From contig JAFGIP010000045.1 in NCBI GenBank assembly GCA_016929525.1, positions 73,152-137,151 of the forward strand: a stretch of 64,000 bases of DNA. The letters run 5' to 3'. Shown here piece by piece: positions 38,623 to 47,056 of this stretch (within the stretch, counting starts at the first letter, position 1; every line of letters starts with the position of its first letter). The notes below the pieces were generated by a model, which saw nothing but the letters and a program-made list of their open reading frames with translations, was not told where the DNA came from and ran no database searches. The DNA comes from Bacteroidales bacterium. GTDB taxonomy: Bacteria > Bacteroidota > Bacteroidia > Bacteroidales > UBA10428. A program made the position numbers and the translations under genes.

Positions 38623-39184
38623 AGTCGAGAAGTTCCTGAGCCTTCGTTACCTCTTTATCAAAAGCACCAACAAGTTCTGCATTGGTATCTCTTATCTGAC
38701 CTATAACTTCATTTGCCCACTTCACATAGTTTATTTTTCTTTGCCTTGACCATTTAATTCTTGTATATAGTATATCGCTGATATTACAGGCTTTATCGGC
38801 AATTTTAATACACTTTGCTTCATAAGTAAGTTCCCTGGCCTTGTCAATCTGTAACTGTTTACGTTTTACACGAGATATTCTCTTGTCATCTGTCACCTCC
38901 ATGACAAGTCTCATAATTCTGTTGCCAAATGCATGCTCTATCTCTTCGGCACTGGTGTTGGTGTCTTCAATAGTATCATGCAGTAAAGCTGCTGCCAATA
39001 AATCATATTTAGGATTCTCAAGTAACTCAATGATCATAGAAGTTACTTCTATAGGATGATTTATATATGGAATTCCTGCTGATCCCTTTCTCCTTTGTTT
39101 ACGATGCTTATAAGCAGAAAACTTTAATGCCCTGAACACTATTGTCAGTTCAACGTTCGTTAGTGAATTTTTAACCATATTCAT
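38612..39184 (-). CDS. MESH1-like (p)ppGpp hydrolase (HD domain)
   Basis: Small alarmone hydrolase related to the hydrolase half of SpoT/Rel. In 190 residues it carries the HD-family metal and substrate motifs: KHRKQRRKGSAGIPYINHP at 26-44 with His at 43, LLHDTIEDT at 68-75 (HD 69-70, ED 73-74) and IADKACN with Asp at 130. There is no synthetase, TGS or ACT domain, so it is a stand-alone hydrolase predicted to remove the 3'-pyrophosphate of ppGpp. ATG 39184 or the second Met two codons in could be the start. No synthetase gene lies in this window. Confidence 0.88.
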   Translation of the reverse strand: MNMVKNSLTNVELTIVFRALKFSAYKHRKQRRKGSAGIPYINHPIEVTSMIIELLENPKYDLLAAALLHDTIEDTNTSAEEIEHAFGNRIMRLVMEVTDDKRISRVKRKQLQIDKARELTYEAKCIKIADKACNISDILYTRIKWSRQRKINYVKWANEVIGQIRDTNAELVGAFDKEVTKAQELLDFKL

Positions 39185-39324
39185 AATATATCGATAATTT
39201 TATCAGATTTTCAGCACTTTAATAAGCTTTCATATTTAAATTGTTGAAATGCTAATGTAGAATTCATGGTAATTTGTTGTATTTTTAGGCTTTTATACCT
39301 TATATAGGCAAATTTCAAGTTTTC

Positions 39325-39696
39325 ATGAATAACTTACTAATTGAAAGCACAAAAAAAACACCCGAGGTAAGCTTCAATACCGATGGAAGGCTTAAAATTA
39401 GTGGTCGTTCTATACCTGAAGATCCGACAAAATTCTACGATGAATTATTCGAATGGATTTTCTTTTATTGTCAGGAGCCCAGTGACACAACAACTGTTGA
39501 TATTGAATTAGAATATTTCAATAGTGGCTCATCAAAGGCTATATTACATATTCTAAGGGCACTTGTCGATATTTCTAAAAAAGGCAATAATCTAAGCGTT
39601 AACTGGTATTACGAAGAAGGTGATGATGACATTATGGAGCGCGGAGAATATTATGAATCGATACTCGAAACCAAGTTTAATTTCATCGAGACCTGA
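39325..39696 (+). CDS. SiaC-family (DUF1987) regulatory phosphoprotein
   Basis: The 123-residue soluble protein has the DUF1987 pattern: TKKTPEVSFNTDGRLKISGRS, then FYDELFEWIFFYC, and FNSGSSKAILHILRAL, where the SSK region aligns with the phosphorylation site of SiaC. In Pseudomonas SiaC is phosphorylated by the kinase SiaB, dephosphorylated by the phosphatase SiaA, and controls the diguanylate cyclase SiaD. None of these partners is adjacent, so the regulatory circuit here is unknown. Confidence 0.85.
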   Translation: MNNLLIESTKKTPEVSFNTDGRLKISGRSIPEDPTKFYDELFEWIFFYCQEPSDTTTVDIELEYFNSGSSKAILHILRALVDISKKGNNLSVNWYYEEGDDDIMERGEYYESILETKFNFIET

Positions 39697-39789
39697 TTTT
39701 CTCATAATATATTACCTTACAACACGTATTTATATTAACATCAAAAACACTTTATGTGCTTTCTTGTATTTGATTTATTCACAGATTAA

Positions 39790-40611
39790 ATGAATTGGTA
39801 CCTTAAGTTAATATGCCTGTTTTTATTCGGAGTTCAGTTTATTTCAGTATGTGATGCTCAGGAATGTAAAGCCAGGAATTATACTTTCCGTGAGGGAGAA
39901 GAATTAATATACATAGTTTCATACAACTGGTTTATAATCTGGACAGATGTCGGTGAAGTGACTTTTACTGTAAAAAGCTCTGAATATAAAGATAATCCGG
40001 CTTACCATTACATGGGAGTTGGTAAAACTTTTAAAAGTTGGGACTGGATATTTAGTGTTTATGACAAATATCAGTGTTATGTAAATCCTTTAACCCTGAA
40101 ACCATATTATTTTAAAAGAGAAGTCAAAGAAGGTAATTTCAGACAACTGGTTACTTATGAATATAATTTCGACAATAACACTGCAGTTTCCGATTTTAAA
40201 GTGAACGATAATCCTTTAAGACAAGATACTGTTCCAATTTCTTCATGTACCTTCGATGTGATGAGCGGAATGCTTTTCTCAAGAAATATCGATTTCACCA
40301 GTTATGAAGTTGGTGATACAATACCAATCACAATCATTCTCGACCAGAAACTGTATCATATTTATTTCCGATACCTGGGCATAGAAGACAGGAAGATAAA
40401 ACATGTCGGAAAATTCGAATGTATAAAGTTCTCGATCATGCTTGTTGAAGGTACTGTATTTAATGAAGGTGAAGATATGATGGTATGGGTTACCAACGAT
40501 AAAAACAGGATGCCGATCTATGCCGAATCTCCCATTTTAGTTGGTTCTGTTAAAGTCAGAATTGCTGATGTGAAAGGTAACAGATATCCATTTACATCGC
40601 TAAGAAAATAA
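39790..40611 (+). CDS. DUF3108 secreted protein
   Basis: The 273-residue protein has a signal peptide (about 1-24, ending CDAQ) and a beta-rich mature domain: NYTFREGEELIYIVSYNW, then VGEVTFTVKS, HYMGVGKTFKSWDWIFSVYDKY and VWVTNDKNRMPIYAESPILVGSV. This is the Bacteroidota DUF3108 domain, probably an envelope protein with a LolA-like or jelly-roll fold; function is unknown. It stands alone between siaC-like and rseC-rnf genes. Confidence 0.85.
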   Translation: MNWYLKLICLFLFGVQFISVCDAQECKARNYTFREGEELIYIVSYNWFIIWTDVGEVTFTVKSSEYKDNPAYHYMGVGKTFKSWDWIFSVYDKYQCYVNPLTLKPYYFKREVKEGNFRQLVTYEYNFDNNTAVSDFKVNDNPLRQDTVPISSCTFDVMSGMLFSRNIDFTSYEVGDTIPITIILDQKLYHIYFRYLGIEDRKIKHVGKFECIKFSIMLVEGTVFNEGEDMMVWVTNDKNRMPIYAESPILVGSVKVRIADVKGNRYPFTSLRK

Positions 40612-40790
40612 CTTACTTCCAACTAATGTTAATAACGCCGGGACTACATTTTGTTTATTACCGGGAATATTGTGGTAATTTTCATTCTATATTATCAATA
40701 CAATATAAAAAACGATAGACAGATTATTTATAATAATTCTATTTTAGTGTAATTTTTAGTTCAACATATTAGCAGTTTGTTGAACATATA

Positions 40791-40798
40791 TATTTTTG
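40791..40798 (+). promoter_or_regulatory. -7 element upstream of the rseC-rnf operon
   Basis: TATTTTTG is a perfect -7 match, 23 bases before the ATG at 40822, placing the start point near 40805. It falls after the in-frame TTG at 40777, which therefore is unlikely to start rseC. Confidence 0.45.
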
Positions 40799-40821
40799 TA
40801 CACCCCAAATTCAATATCTAC

Positions 40822-41247
40822 ATGATGAGTTCCTCTGCATGCATCGAACAGAAGGGAGTTGTAGAAAATATTTCTGATGGATTTGCAACAGTAAGCATTA
40901 TGTCATTTTCTGCATGTGCTAACTGTCACTCAAAAAAATTGTGTGGTATTGATGAAAATTCTCAGAAATCTGTTACAGCACTCACTGGAAGCAAAACCTT
41001 TTCTGTGGGTGAAAACGTAGGAATAATTATGAAGCGGAGCCTTGGATTAAAAGCAACATTTATCGCCTATATACTGCCATTTATCCTTATGCTGGCTGTG
41101 ATGCTTACTCTGAATTATACAGGAGTTAAGGAAATTATAACGGGTTTGATATCAATATTGGTTCTTGTCCCATATTATTCTGTTATCTATCTTTTTAATG
41201 ACAGACTGAAAAAAACATTCACTTTTGAATTAACAAAATTGGAATAA
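40822..41247 (+). CDS. rseC: RseC/MucC-like membrane protein of the rnf operon
   Basis: A 141-residue protein with a cytoplasmic Cys motif (FSACANCHSKKLCG) and two transmembrane helices (about 75-95 and 101-120), the RseC_MucC layout. RseC is often encoded with Rnf and helps reduce SoxR or maintain the complex in gamma-proteobacteria; its exact role in Bacteroidota is unproven. The ATG pair at 40822/40825 is preferred because the -7 box lies just upstream. It is 7 bases ahead of rnfB. Confidence 0.88.
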   Translation: MMSSSACIEQKGVVENISDGFATVSIMSFSACANCHSKKLCGIDENSQKSVTALTGSKTFSVGENVGIIMKRSLGLKATFIAYILPFILMLAVMLTLNYTGVKEIITGLISILVLVPYYSVIYLFNDRLKKTFTFELTKLE

Positions 41248-41254
41248 TAACACT

Positions 41255-42166
41255 ATGGACTCAGTTATTCTGGATACTGTTTTAACATTGAGCGGACTTG
41301 GAGCAGGTGCTGCAATAATACTTTTTTTTGTTGCTCAGAAGTTTAAAGTAGTGGAAGACCCGCGTATCGACGAGGTTGAAGAGGCACTGCCCGCTGCTAA
41401 CTGCGGGGGATGTGGATTTGCCGGATGCAGAAATTTTGCGGAAGCATGTGTCAAAGCAAAAGATTTCGAAGGATTATATTGTCCGGTTGGCGGCAATGAA
41501 ACCATGGCCGAAGTTGCTAAAATTCTGGGGCGCGATGCCGTTGAACAAGATCCCCGGGTTGCAGTGCTGCGTTGTAACGGGGGTTGTGAGTCGCGGCCAA
41601 AGACAAATATATACAATGGTGCAGCAACCTGTAAAATTGCTTCAGCTCTTTATGGTGGCGACACCGATTGCCAGTATGGATGCCTTGGATTTGGTGACTG
41701 CGTTGAAGTTTGTGATTTCGATGCATTAAAAATGGACCCGCTCACCGGTCTTCCTGTGGTGAACGATTCGAATTGTACAGCCTGTGGGGCTTGTGTGAAA
41801 GAATGTCCGAAAGATTTATTTGAGCTTAGAAAAAGAGCTAAAAAAGACAGGAAGATTTATGTTGCCTGCCGCAATGAAGATAAAGGTGGAATTGCAAAAA
41901 AAAGTTGCAGTGTTGCCTGTATCGGTTGTAATAAATGCTATAATGTATGCCCGCACGACGCCATTACGATGAACAATTACCTGGCATTTATTGATGCAGA
42001 TAAATGTAAGCTGTGCAGGAAATGCGTTCCTGAATGTCCGACAAATTCAATACTTGAAATAGGATTTCCACCCAGAAAAGATCGTTCTGCCGAAACAGAC
42101 AATGATAAAAATGAGGTTACAAGTGGGGAAAAAGAAATTAACATAAACAATAACAAAGAAGTATAA
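41255..42166 (+). CDS. rnfB: Rnf electron transport complex subunit RnfB
   Basis: Iron-sulfur entry subunit of the ferredoxin:NAD+ oxidoreductase. One N-terminal membrane helix (about 7-27) is followed by an Fe-S domain with Cys at 50, 53, 58 and 76 (CGGCGFAGC) and further ferredoxin-type clusters: CLGFGDCVEVC, CTACGACVKECP, CIGCNKCYNVCP and CKLCRKCVPECP. The 303-residue long form with several clusters is the usual one in anaerobes. The gene lies 7 bases after rseC and 2 before rnfC. Confidence 0.97.
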   Translation: MDSVILDTVLTLSGLGAGAAIILFFVAQKFKVVEDPRIDEVEEALPAANCGGCGFAGCRNFAEACVKAKDFEGLYCPVGGNETMAEVAKILGRDAVEQDPRVAVLRCNGGCESRPKTNIYNGAATCKIASALYGGDTDCQYGCLGFGDCVEVCDFDALKMDPLTGLPVVNDSNCTACGACVKECPKDLFELRKRAKKDRKIYVACRNEDKGGIAKKSCSVACIGCNKCYNVCPHDAITMNNYLAFIDADKCKLCRKCVPECPTNSILEIGFPPRKDRSAETDNDKNEVTSGEKEININNNKEV

Positions 42167-42168
42167 AC

Positions 42169-43500
42169 GTGCTAAAGACTTTCACGCTTGGAGGCGTACA
42201 TCCACCCGAAAATAAACTTTCTGCAAAGGAAATAATTAAGGAGTTGGATATACCTGAGAATGTTACGGTACCGCTTGCCATGCATCTTGGTGTGCCTGCA
42301 AAACCCGTTGTTGAAAAAGGATATCCCGTTAAAACCGGTCAGCTGATAGCCAAAGGAGATGGTTTTGTTTCTGCAAATATACATTCACCGGTTTCAGGAA
42401 AAGTATTGAAAATTGATAAAGCACTTGATGTAAGCGGATATAAAAAAGATGCCATCTTCATAAATACTGAAGGTGACGAATGGATTGAAACAATAGACCG
42501 TTCAGCGGAAATAATTAAGGACTTCAACCTGTCTCCGGAAGAGATTGTTAATAAGATCAACGACGCCGGAATCGTCGGATTGGGTGGTGCCACCTTTCCT
42601 TCTCATGTTAAATTGTCTGTTCCCAGAGGAAAGAAAGCTGAATACCTCCTTATTAATGGTGTTGAGTGTGAACCATACCTCACCTCCGATCATGCTGTTA
42701 TGCTTGAGCGCAGTGAGGAACTAATGGTTGGTATAAGTATCCTGAAAAAAGCGTTGAAAGTAAATAAAGCATTTATCGGCATTGAAGTTAATAAGCCTGA
42801 TGCTATTGAAAAGCTGAGTAACATTGCACAGGAGTTCAAAGGTATTTCGGTTCAGCCGCTTGAAGTAAAATATCCGCAGGGAGGAGAAAAACAATTAATA
42901 AAAGCGGTTTTGAGCAGGGAAGTTCCTTCCGGAGGATTACCGATAGATGTTGGTGTTGTTGTATTTAATGTAGGTACCTCTTTGGCCGTATACGAAGCTA
43001 TACAAAAAAACAAGCCTCTTTTTGAACGTGTGGTTACCGTAACAGGGAAGTCACTTCAGAAACCTTCCAACTTTAAGGTGAGAATTGGAACCCCTTTAAT
43101 TAAATTAATTGAAGCTGCGGGAGGGTTACCTGAAGATACAGGTAAGATCATAAATGGCGGACCTATGATGGGTAAAGCACTATCATCAGCAGAGGTACCG
43201 GTTATTAAAGGCAGCTCAGGGATTCTTATCTTAAAAAGAGAAGAATCAGCACGAAAAGAGGTCGGACCCTGCATCCGGTGTACCATGTGTGTAAAGGTTT
43301 GTCCGATGGGTCTCGAACCTTACCTGCTTATGACAATGAGTGAAAAAGCACTTTATGAAAGTCTTGAAAAGGAAAAAATAATGGACTGCATAGAATGCGG
43401 ATCGTGCAGTTATATATGCCCTGCAAACAGACCCATGCTGGATTACATTCGTCTTGGGAAAAACCAGGTTGGTAAAATTATAAGGGAAAGGAAAAAATAA
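42169..43500 (+). CDS. rnfC: Rnf complex subunit RnfC
   Basis: Peripheral subunit carrying FMN/NADH sites and two 4Fe-4S clusters. The start is GTG at 42169, 2 bases after the rnfB stop; residues LKTFTLGGVHPPENK are the standard RnfC N-terminus. The 443-residue protein has the Gly-rich NADH/FMN region GLGGATFPSHVKLSVP, and two cluster motifs CIRCTMCVKVCP and CIECGSCSYICP. A long Ala/Lys-rich tail present in proteobacterial RnfC is absent, as in other anaerobes. Confidence 0.97.
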   Translation: MLKTFTLGGVHPPENKLSAKEIIKELDIPENVTVPLAMHLGVPAKPVVEKGYPVKTGQLIAKGDGFVSANIHSPVSGKVLKIDKALDVSGYKKDAIFINTEGDEWIETIDRSAEIIKDFNLSPEEIVNKINDAGIVGLGGATFPSHVKLSVPRGKKAEYLLINGVECEPYLTSDHAVMLERSEELMVGISILKKALKVNKAFIGIEVNKPDAIEKLSNIAQEFKGISVQPLEVKYPQGGEKQLIKAVLSREVPSGGLPIDVGVVVFNVGTSLAVYEAIQKNKPLFERVVTVTGKSLQKPSNFKVRIGTPLIKLIEAAGGLPEDTGKIINGGPMMGKALSSAEVPVIKGSSGILILKREESARKEVGPCIRCTMCVKVCPMGLEPYLLMTMSEKALYESLEKEKIMDCIECGSCSYICPANRPMLDYIRLGKNQVGKIIRERKK

Positions 43501-43535
43501 TTATAAAGAATAAACCAGATAGCTATAACTGACTA

Positions 43536-44624
43536 ATGAATAAACAGATAATAATATCTCCTTCACCTCATGTACATAGCGGCCAGTCGGTCGAAAAATT
43601 AATGTATGGGGTAATTATTGCCTTGCTTCCTGCACTGTTAGTGTCAATATTCTTTTACGGCAAAGGAGCAATTGCTGTAACCCTCATTTCAGTAGCTTCA
43701 TGCATAATCTTTGAATTTCTTATTCAGAAGTATATTCTAAAAACACAGGTAAGAATTCATGACGGGTCTGCAATTGTAACAGGAATGTTACTTGCTTTTA
43801 ATCTTCCTTCCAATCTACCCTGGTGGATAATAGTGATAGGGGCTTTGGTTTCTATCGGCATTGCAAAAATGACTTTTGGCGGGATCGGAAATAATCCCTT
43901 TAACCCGGCACTGGTCGGAAGGGTGTTCCTTCTTGTCTCCTTCCCTGCCCACATGACTACAAACTTCCCCTACCCACAAGGAATTTCAACACCATATATC
44001 AGTCATATAGACGGGTTTTCAGGTGCCACTCCTCTCGGAATCATCAAAGAAGGATTTAAGAACGGAAAGAGCATTACTGAACTGATAGGCGATGTCCCAA
44101 GCTATACCGATATGTTTATTGGTAAACTGAACGGTTCGCTGGGAGAGATTGCCGGTGCAGCTCTGTTACTCGGATTGATTTATATGCTTATAAGAAGGAT
44201 TATTACATGGCACATCCCGGTATCGGTTGTAGGTTCATTTTTCTTATTTATTAGTGTTCTGTGGATTTTCAGCATTGACGGGCACAATATCATTATGGCA
44301 AAAACTAGTTTGAATATTCCATATATTTCTTATACTAACAACGAAGGTGCACTTGTTCCATTTCACATGGCCGATCCGGTCTTTCACATGGTATCAGGAG
44401 GATTATTCCTGGGAGCCTTCTTCATGGCCACCGATTATGTGACGTCGCCGATGGTCCCAAAAGCCATGATAATATTTGGTGTTGGCATCGGCATAATCAC
44501 GGGACTTATTCGCATTTTTGGAGCCTATCCCGAGGGAATATCCTTCGCAATACTTATTATGAATGGCTTCGTTCCATTAATGAACAGGTATATTAAGCCT
44601 AAACGTTTTGGTCAAACAAACTAA
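43536..44624 (+). CDS. rnfD: Rnf complex subunit RnfD
   Basis: Integral membrane subunit of 362 residues with about nine to ten hydrophobic helices. The covalent-FMN motif is visible as DGFSGATPLG (SGAT), the Thr being the expected attachment residue. RnfD with RnfG carries electrons across the membrane and contributes to ion pumping. It lies 35 bases after rnfC and 3 before rnfG. Confidence 0.97.
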   Translation: MNKQIIISPSPHVHSGQSVEKLMYGVIIALLPALLVSIFFYGKGAIAVTLISVASCIIFEFLIQKYILKTQVRIHDGSAIVTGMLLAFNLPSNLPWWIIVIGALVSIGIAKMTFGGIGNNPFNPALVGRVFLLVSFPAHMTTNFPYPQGISTPYISHIDGFSGATPLGIIKEGFKNGKSITELIGDVPSYTDMFIGKLNGSLGEIAGAALLLGLIYMLIRRIITWHIPVSVVGSFFLFISVLWIFSIDGHNIIMAKTSLNIPYISYTNNEGALVPFHMADPVFHMVSGGLFLGAFFMATDYVTSPMVPKAMIIFGVGIGIITGLIRIFGAYPEGISFAILIMNGFVPLMNRYIKPKRFGQTN

Positions 44625-44627
44625 GCT

Positions 44628-45206
44628 ATGGCAAAAAAAGAATCGACATTTACAAATATGCTGCTTACCCTTGTGCTTGTTTCATTGATATCATCGGCAG
44701 GCTTGGGATTTATTTATGAAGTTACCAAAGAACCCATCGCAGTTGCCAAGGACAATAAGAAAAGACTGGCTATAAAAAGGGTGGTTCCCGTATTTACCAA
44801 CAACCCATCTGATCAGGCGCTAAAAATACCTGCTGATAATGATACCGTTTACATATATACAGCAATTAACGGAACCGATACTGTCGGTTATGCTATTGAA
44901 ACATTCACCAATAAAGGTTACAGCGGTTATTTTAAACTTCTTGCCGGGTTCCTGCCCGACGGATCGATATATGACATTGCCGTATTAGAACATAAGGAAT
45001 CTCCCGGACTTGGAGATCAGATGCTGAAAGCCAAATCAGACTGGAGTAATCAGTTTGAAGGAAAAAATCCTGAGAATTTTACTCTAAAAGTATCTAAAGA
45101 TGGTGGCAATGTAGATGCAATAACGGCATCGACCATCACGTCACGGGCATATTGCGATGCTGTTCAAAGAGCATACGATGCACTTAAGAAAGGAGGCCAA
45201 CAATGA
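44628..45206 (+). CDS. rnfG: Rnf complex subunit RnfG
   Basis: A 192-residue protein with one N-terminal membrane helix and a periplasmic FMN-binding domain. The usual SGAT flavinylation motif reads TAST here (DAITASTITSRAYCDAV), keeping the final Thr that bears FMN in NqrC/RnfG. GYSGYFKLLAGFLPDGSIYDIAVLEHKESPGLG contains the family core (the segment HKESPGLG is the conserved E-T-PGLG equivalent). Its stop overlaps the rnfE start by 4 bases. Confidence 0.95.
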   Translation: MAKKESTFTNMLLTLVLVSLISSAGLGFIYEVTKEPIAVAKDNKKRLAIKRVVPVFTNNPSDQALKIPADNDTVYIYTAINGTDTVGYAIETFTNKGYSGYFKLLAGFLPDGSIYDIAVLEHKESPGLGDQMLKAKSDWSNQFEGKNPENFTLKVSKDGGNVDAITASTITSRAYCDAVQRAYDALKKGGQQ

Positions 45207-45820
45207 AACAGTGGAAAAACTTTGCCAAAGGTTTTATAAAAGAAAACCCTGTATTTATTCTGTTCCTGGGACTTTGCCCTACACTGGGAACAACCGGTTC
45301 GGCTATCAACGGTATCAGCATGGGGCTTGCAACAATGGCTGTACTCGTAATGTCGAATGTTGTTATTTCGGTATTCGGCAAATTTATCCCTGCGAAGGTC
45401 AGGATACCTTCCTATATAGTGATCATTGCGTCATTCGTAACTATTGTCGATTTGCTGATGCAGGCATACCTTAACACTCCCGGGCCACATGGTGAACCCA
45501 GTTTATACGACAGCCTGGGAATCTTTATACCCCTGATCGTGGTTAACTGCATTGTCCTGGGAAGGGCTGAAGCCTTTGCTTCAAAAAATACAGTTCTTAC
45601 TTCGCTGATAGATGGTGTTGGCATGGGACTGGGATTTTCATTTGCACTGTTTCTTCTCGGATCGGTCAGAGAATTGCTTGGCGCAGGTTCTATCTTCGGA
45701 ATGAAGTTCATCGAAGGCAATGGAATTCTGCTTTTCGTTATGCCTCCCGGTGCATTTCTGGCACTTGGTTATCTGATCGCCATTATGTCGAAAATTAAAA
45801 ACCAACTTGTTAATTCTTAG
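45203..45820 (+). CDS. rnfE: Rnf complex subunit RnfE
   Basis: Integral membrane subunit of 205 residues with about six helices, homologous to RnfA and NqrD. Family landmarks are LCPTLGTTGSAINGISMGLAT near the start (quoted in part: LCPTLGTT), NCIVLGRAEAFASKN and DGVGMGLGFSFAL; RnfA and RnfE together ligate a shared [2Fe-2S] cluster within the membrane through Cys such as those in these motifs. Starts inside the rnfG stop (4-base overlap). Confidence 0.97.
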   Translation: MKQWKNFAKGFIKENPVFILFLGLCPTLGTTGSAINGISMGLATMAVLVMSNVVISVFGKFIPAKVRIPSYIVIIASFVTIVDLLMQAYLNTPGPHGEPSLYDSLGIFIPLIVVNCIVLGRAEAFASKNTVLTSLIDGVGMGLGFSFALFLLGSVRELLGAGSIFGMKFIEGNGILLFVMPPGAFLALGYLIAIMSKIKNQLVNS

Positions 45821-45826
45821 TTTGCC

Positions 45827-46399
45827 ATGGAACTTATTCTGATTATAATAGGAGCCGTTTTTGTAAATAACATTGTCCTTTCAAAATTTCTTGGAATATG
45901 TCCTTTTATCGGTGTGTCAAATAAAGTGGACACTGCAATAGGCATGACGGGTGCAGTTACTTTCGTAATGGTCTTGGCAACACTGGTTACTTACCTTATA
46001 CAGGTTTACATTCTTGAAAAGCTCGGTATCGAATTCATGCAAACCGTATCTTATATTCTTATTATTGCTGCACTGGTTCAGCTGGTTGAGATCATATTAA
46101 AAAAGGTAAGCCCCCCTTTATATCAGGCACTGGGTATCTTCCTGCCTCTTATAACAACTAACTGTGCAATTCTTGGTGTTGCAATACTTGCAGTACAAAA
46201 TGAATTCAACCTGGTTGAAAGTGTTATATATGCTTTTGCCAATGCCGTAGGATTTGGGCTTGCTTTGGTAACTTTCTCAGGAATAAGGGAACAACTGGAA
46301 CTTGCTGATATTCCTGAAGGAATGAAAGGTGTACCAATTGCATTTGTTATCGCCGGTATCCTTGCCATGGCTTTTATGGGATTCTCAAATCTTGTTTAG
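45827..46399 (+). CDS. rnfA: Rnf complex subunit RnfA
   Basis: Last structural subunit of the operon, 190 residues, about six helices. Motifs include [20 protein letters not shown] at 14-33 and [15 protein letters not shown], with the paired Cys that share the membrane [2Fe-2S] site with RnfE. It is 6 bases after rnfE. The order rnfB-C-D-G-E-A is complete, so a functional ion-pumping Rnf complex is expected. Confidence 0.97.
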   Translation: MELILIIIGAVFVNNIVLSKFLGICPFIGVSNKVDTAIGMTGAVTFVMVLATLVTYLIQVYILEKLGIEFMQTVSYILIIAALVQLVEIILKKVSPPLYQALGIFLPLITTNCAILGVAILAVQNEFNLVESVIYAFANAVGFGLALVTFSGIREQLELADIPEGMKGVPIAFVIAGILAMAFMGFSNLV

Positions 46400-46418
46400 T
46401 ATATAATATGAAATCAAT

Positions 46419-46910
46419 GTGAATCAGAACCTTCAAATTATTAAAGCCAAACCTGAAAACAGTGATATAAAGCTCGCAATCCAAAAGACGGCATTTCAGT
46501 CGGAAGCTCAACTGCATAACAATTTCAATATTCCTCCGCTGGTTCAGTCTTATGAATCAATAATTAAAGATTTTCAACATTATACATTCTTTAAAGCAGT
46601 TTTAAATAACCGGATAGTTGGTGCAGTAAAGACCAGTCTGATTGAAAATAATATTGTATGGATAGGCCGTTTGGTTGTACATCCCGATTTTCAGCGCCAG
46701 GAAATTGGTTCGGCATTGATGAATTATATTGAAGTTATTTATGCTGAAGCCTTTAAATTTATGTTATTCACCACCGAGAAAAGTATTCAGAACATACAAT
46801 TTTACGAAAACCACGGTTATAATATCACTGGTAGCATTACCGAACCGGGACATGATAATATAGCATTGGTAAAAATGGAAAAGCCAGTTTTAAATAATGA
46901 AACTGTATAA
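46419..46910 (+). CDS. GNAT-family N-acetyltransferase
   Basis: The 163-residue protein has a GNAT core: VGAVKTSLIENNIVWIGRLVVHP for strands 3-4 (shown in part: IVWIGRLVVHPDFQRQEIG), the acetyl-CoA loop QRQEIGSALM (Q/R-x-x-G-x-G/A form) and IQFYENHGYNITGSI. The substrate is unknown. The start is GTG at 46419; nearby ATG codons at 46408 and 46417 are out of frame and meet stops quickly. Only 19 bases separate it from rnfA, so it may be transcribed with the Rnf operon. Confidence 0.85.
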   Translation: MNQNLQIIKAKPENSDIKLAIQKTAFQSEAQLHNNFNIPPLVQSYESIIKDFQHYTFFKAVLNNRIVGAVKTSLIENNIVWIGRLVVHPDFQRQEIGSALMNYIEVIYAEAFKFMLFTTEKSIQNIQFYENHGYNITGSITEPGHDNIALVKMEKPVLNNETV

Positions 46911-47056
46911 AACGGAATCGGAATATAGTCTTTTAGTGCTAAATCATTGTGCGTAAGTAACTGATTTAGGTTTAATAATCAATTATTCGAAAATTCTATT
47001 CATATTTTATGTATACTTGAAAATAACCACTAGTTAGATTTTACGTTTAATCAAAA

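Noticed and set aside
40777-40821. TTG start for rseC
   Set aside because: Lies upstream of the -7 box at 40791-40798; the extra residues are not RseC-like.
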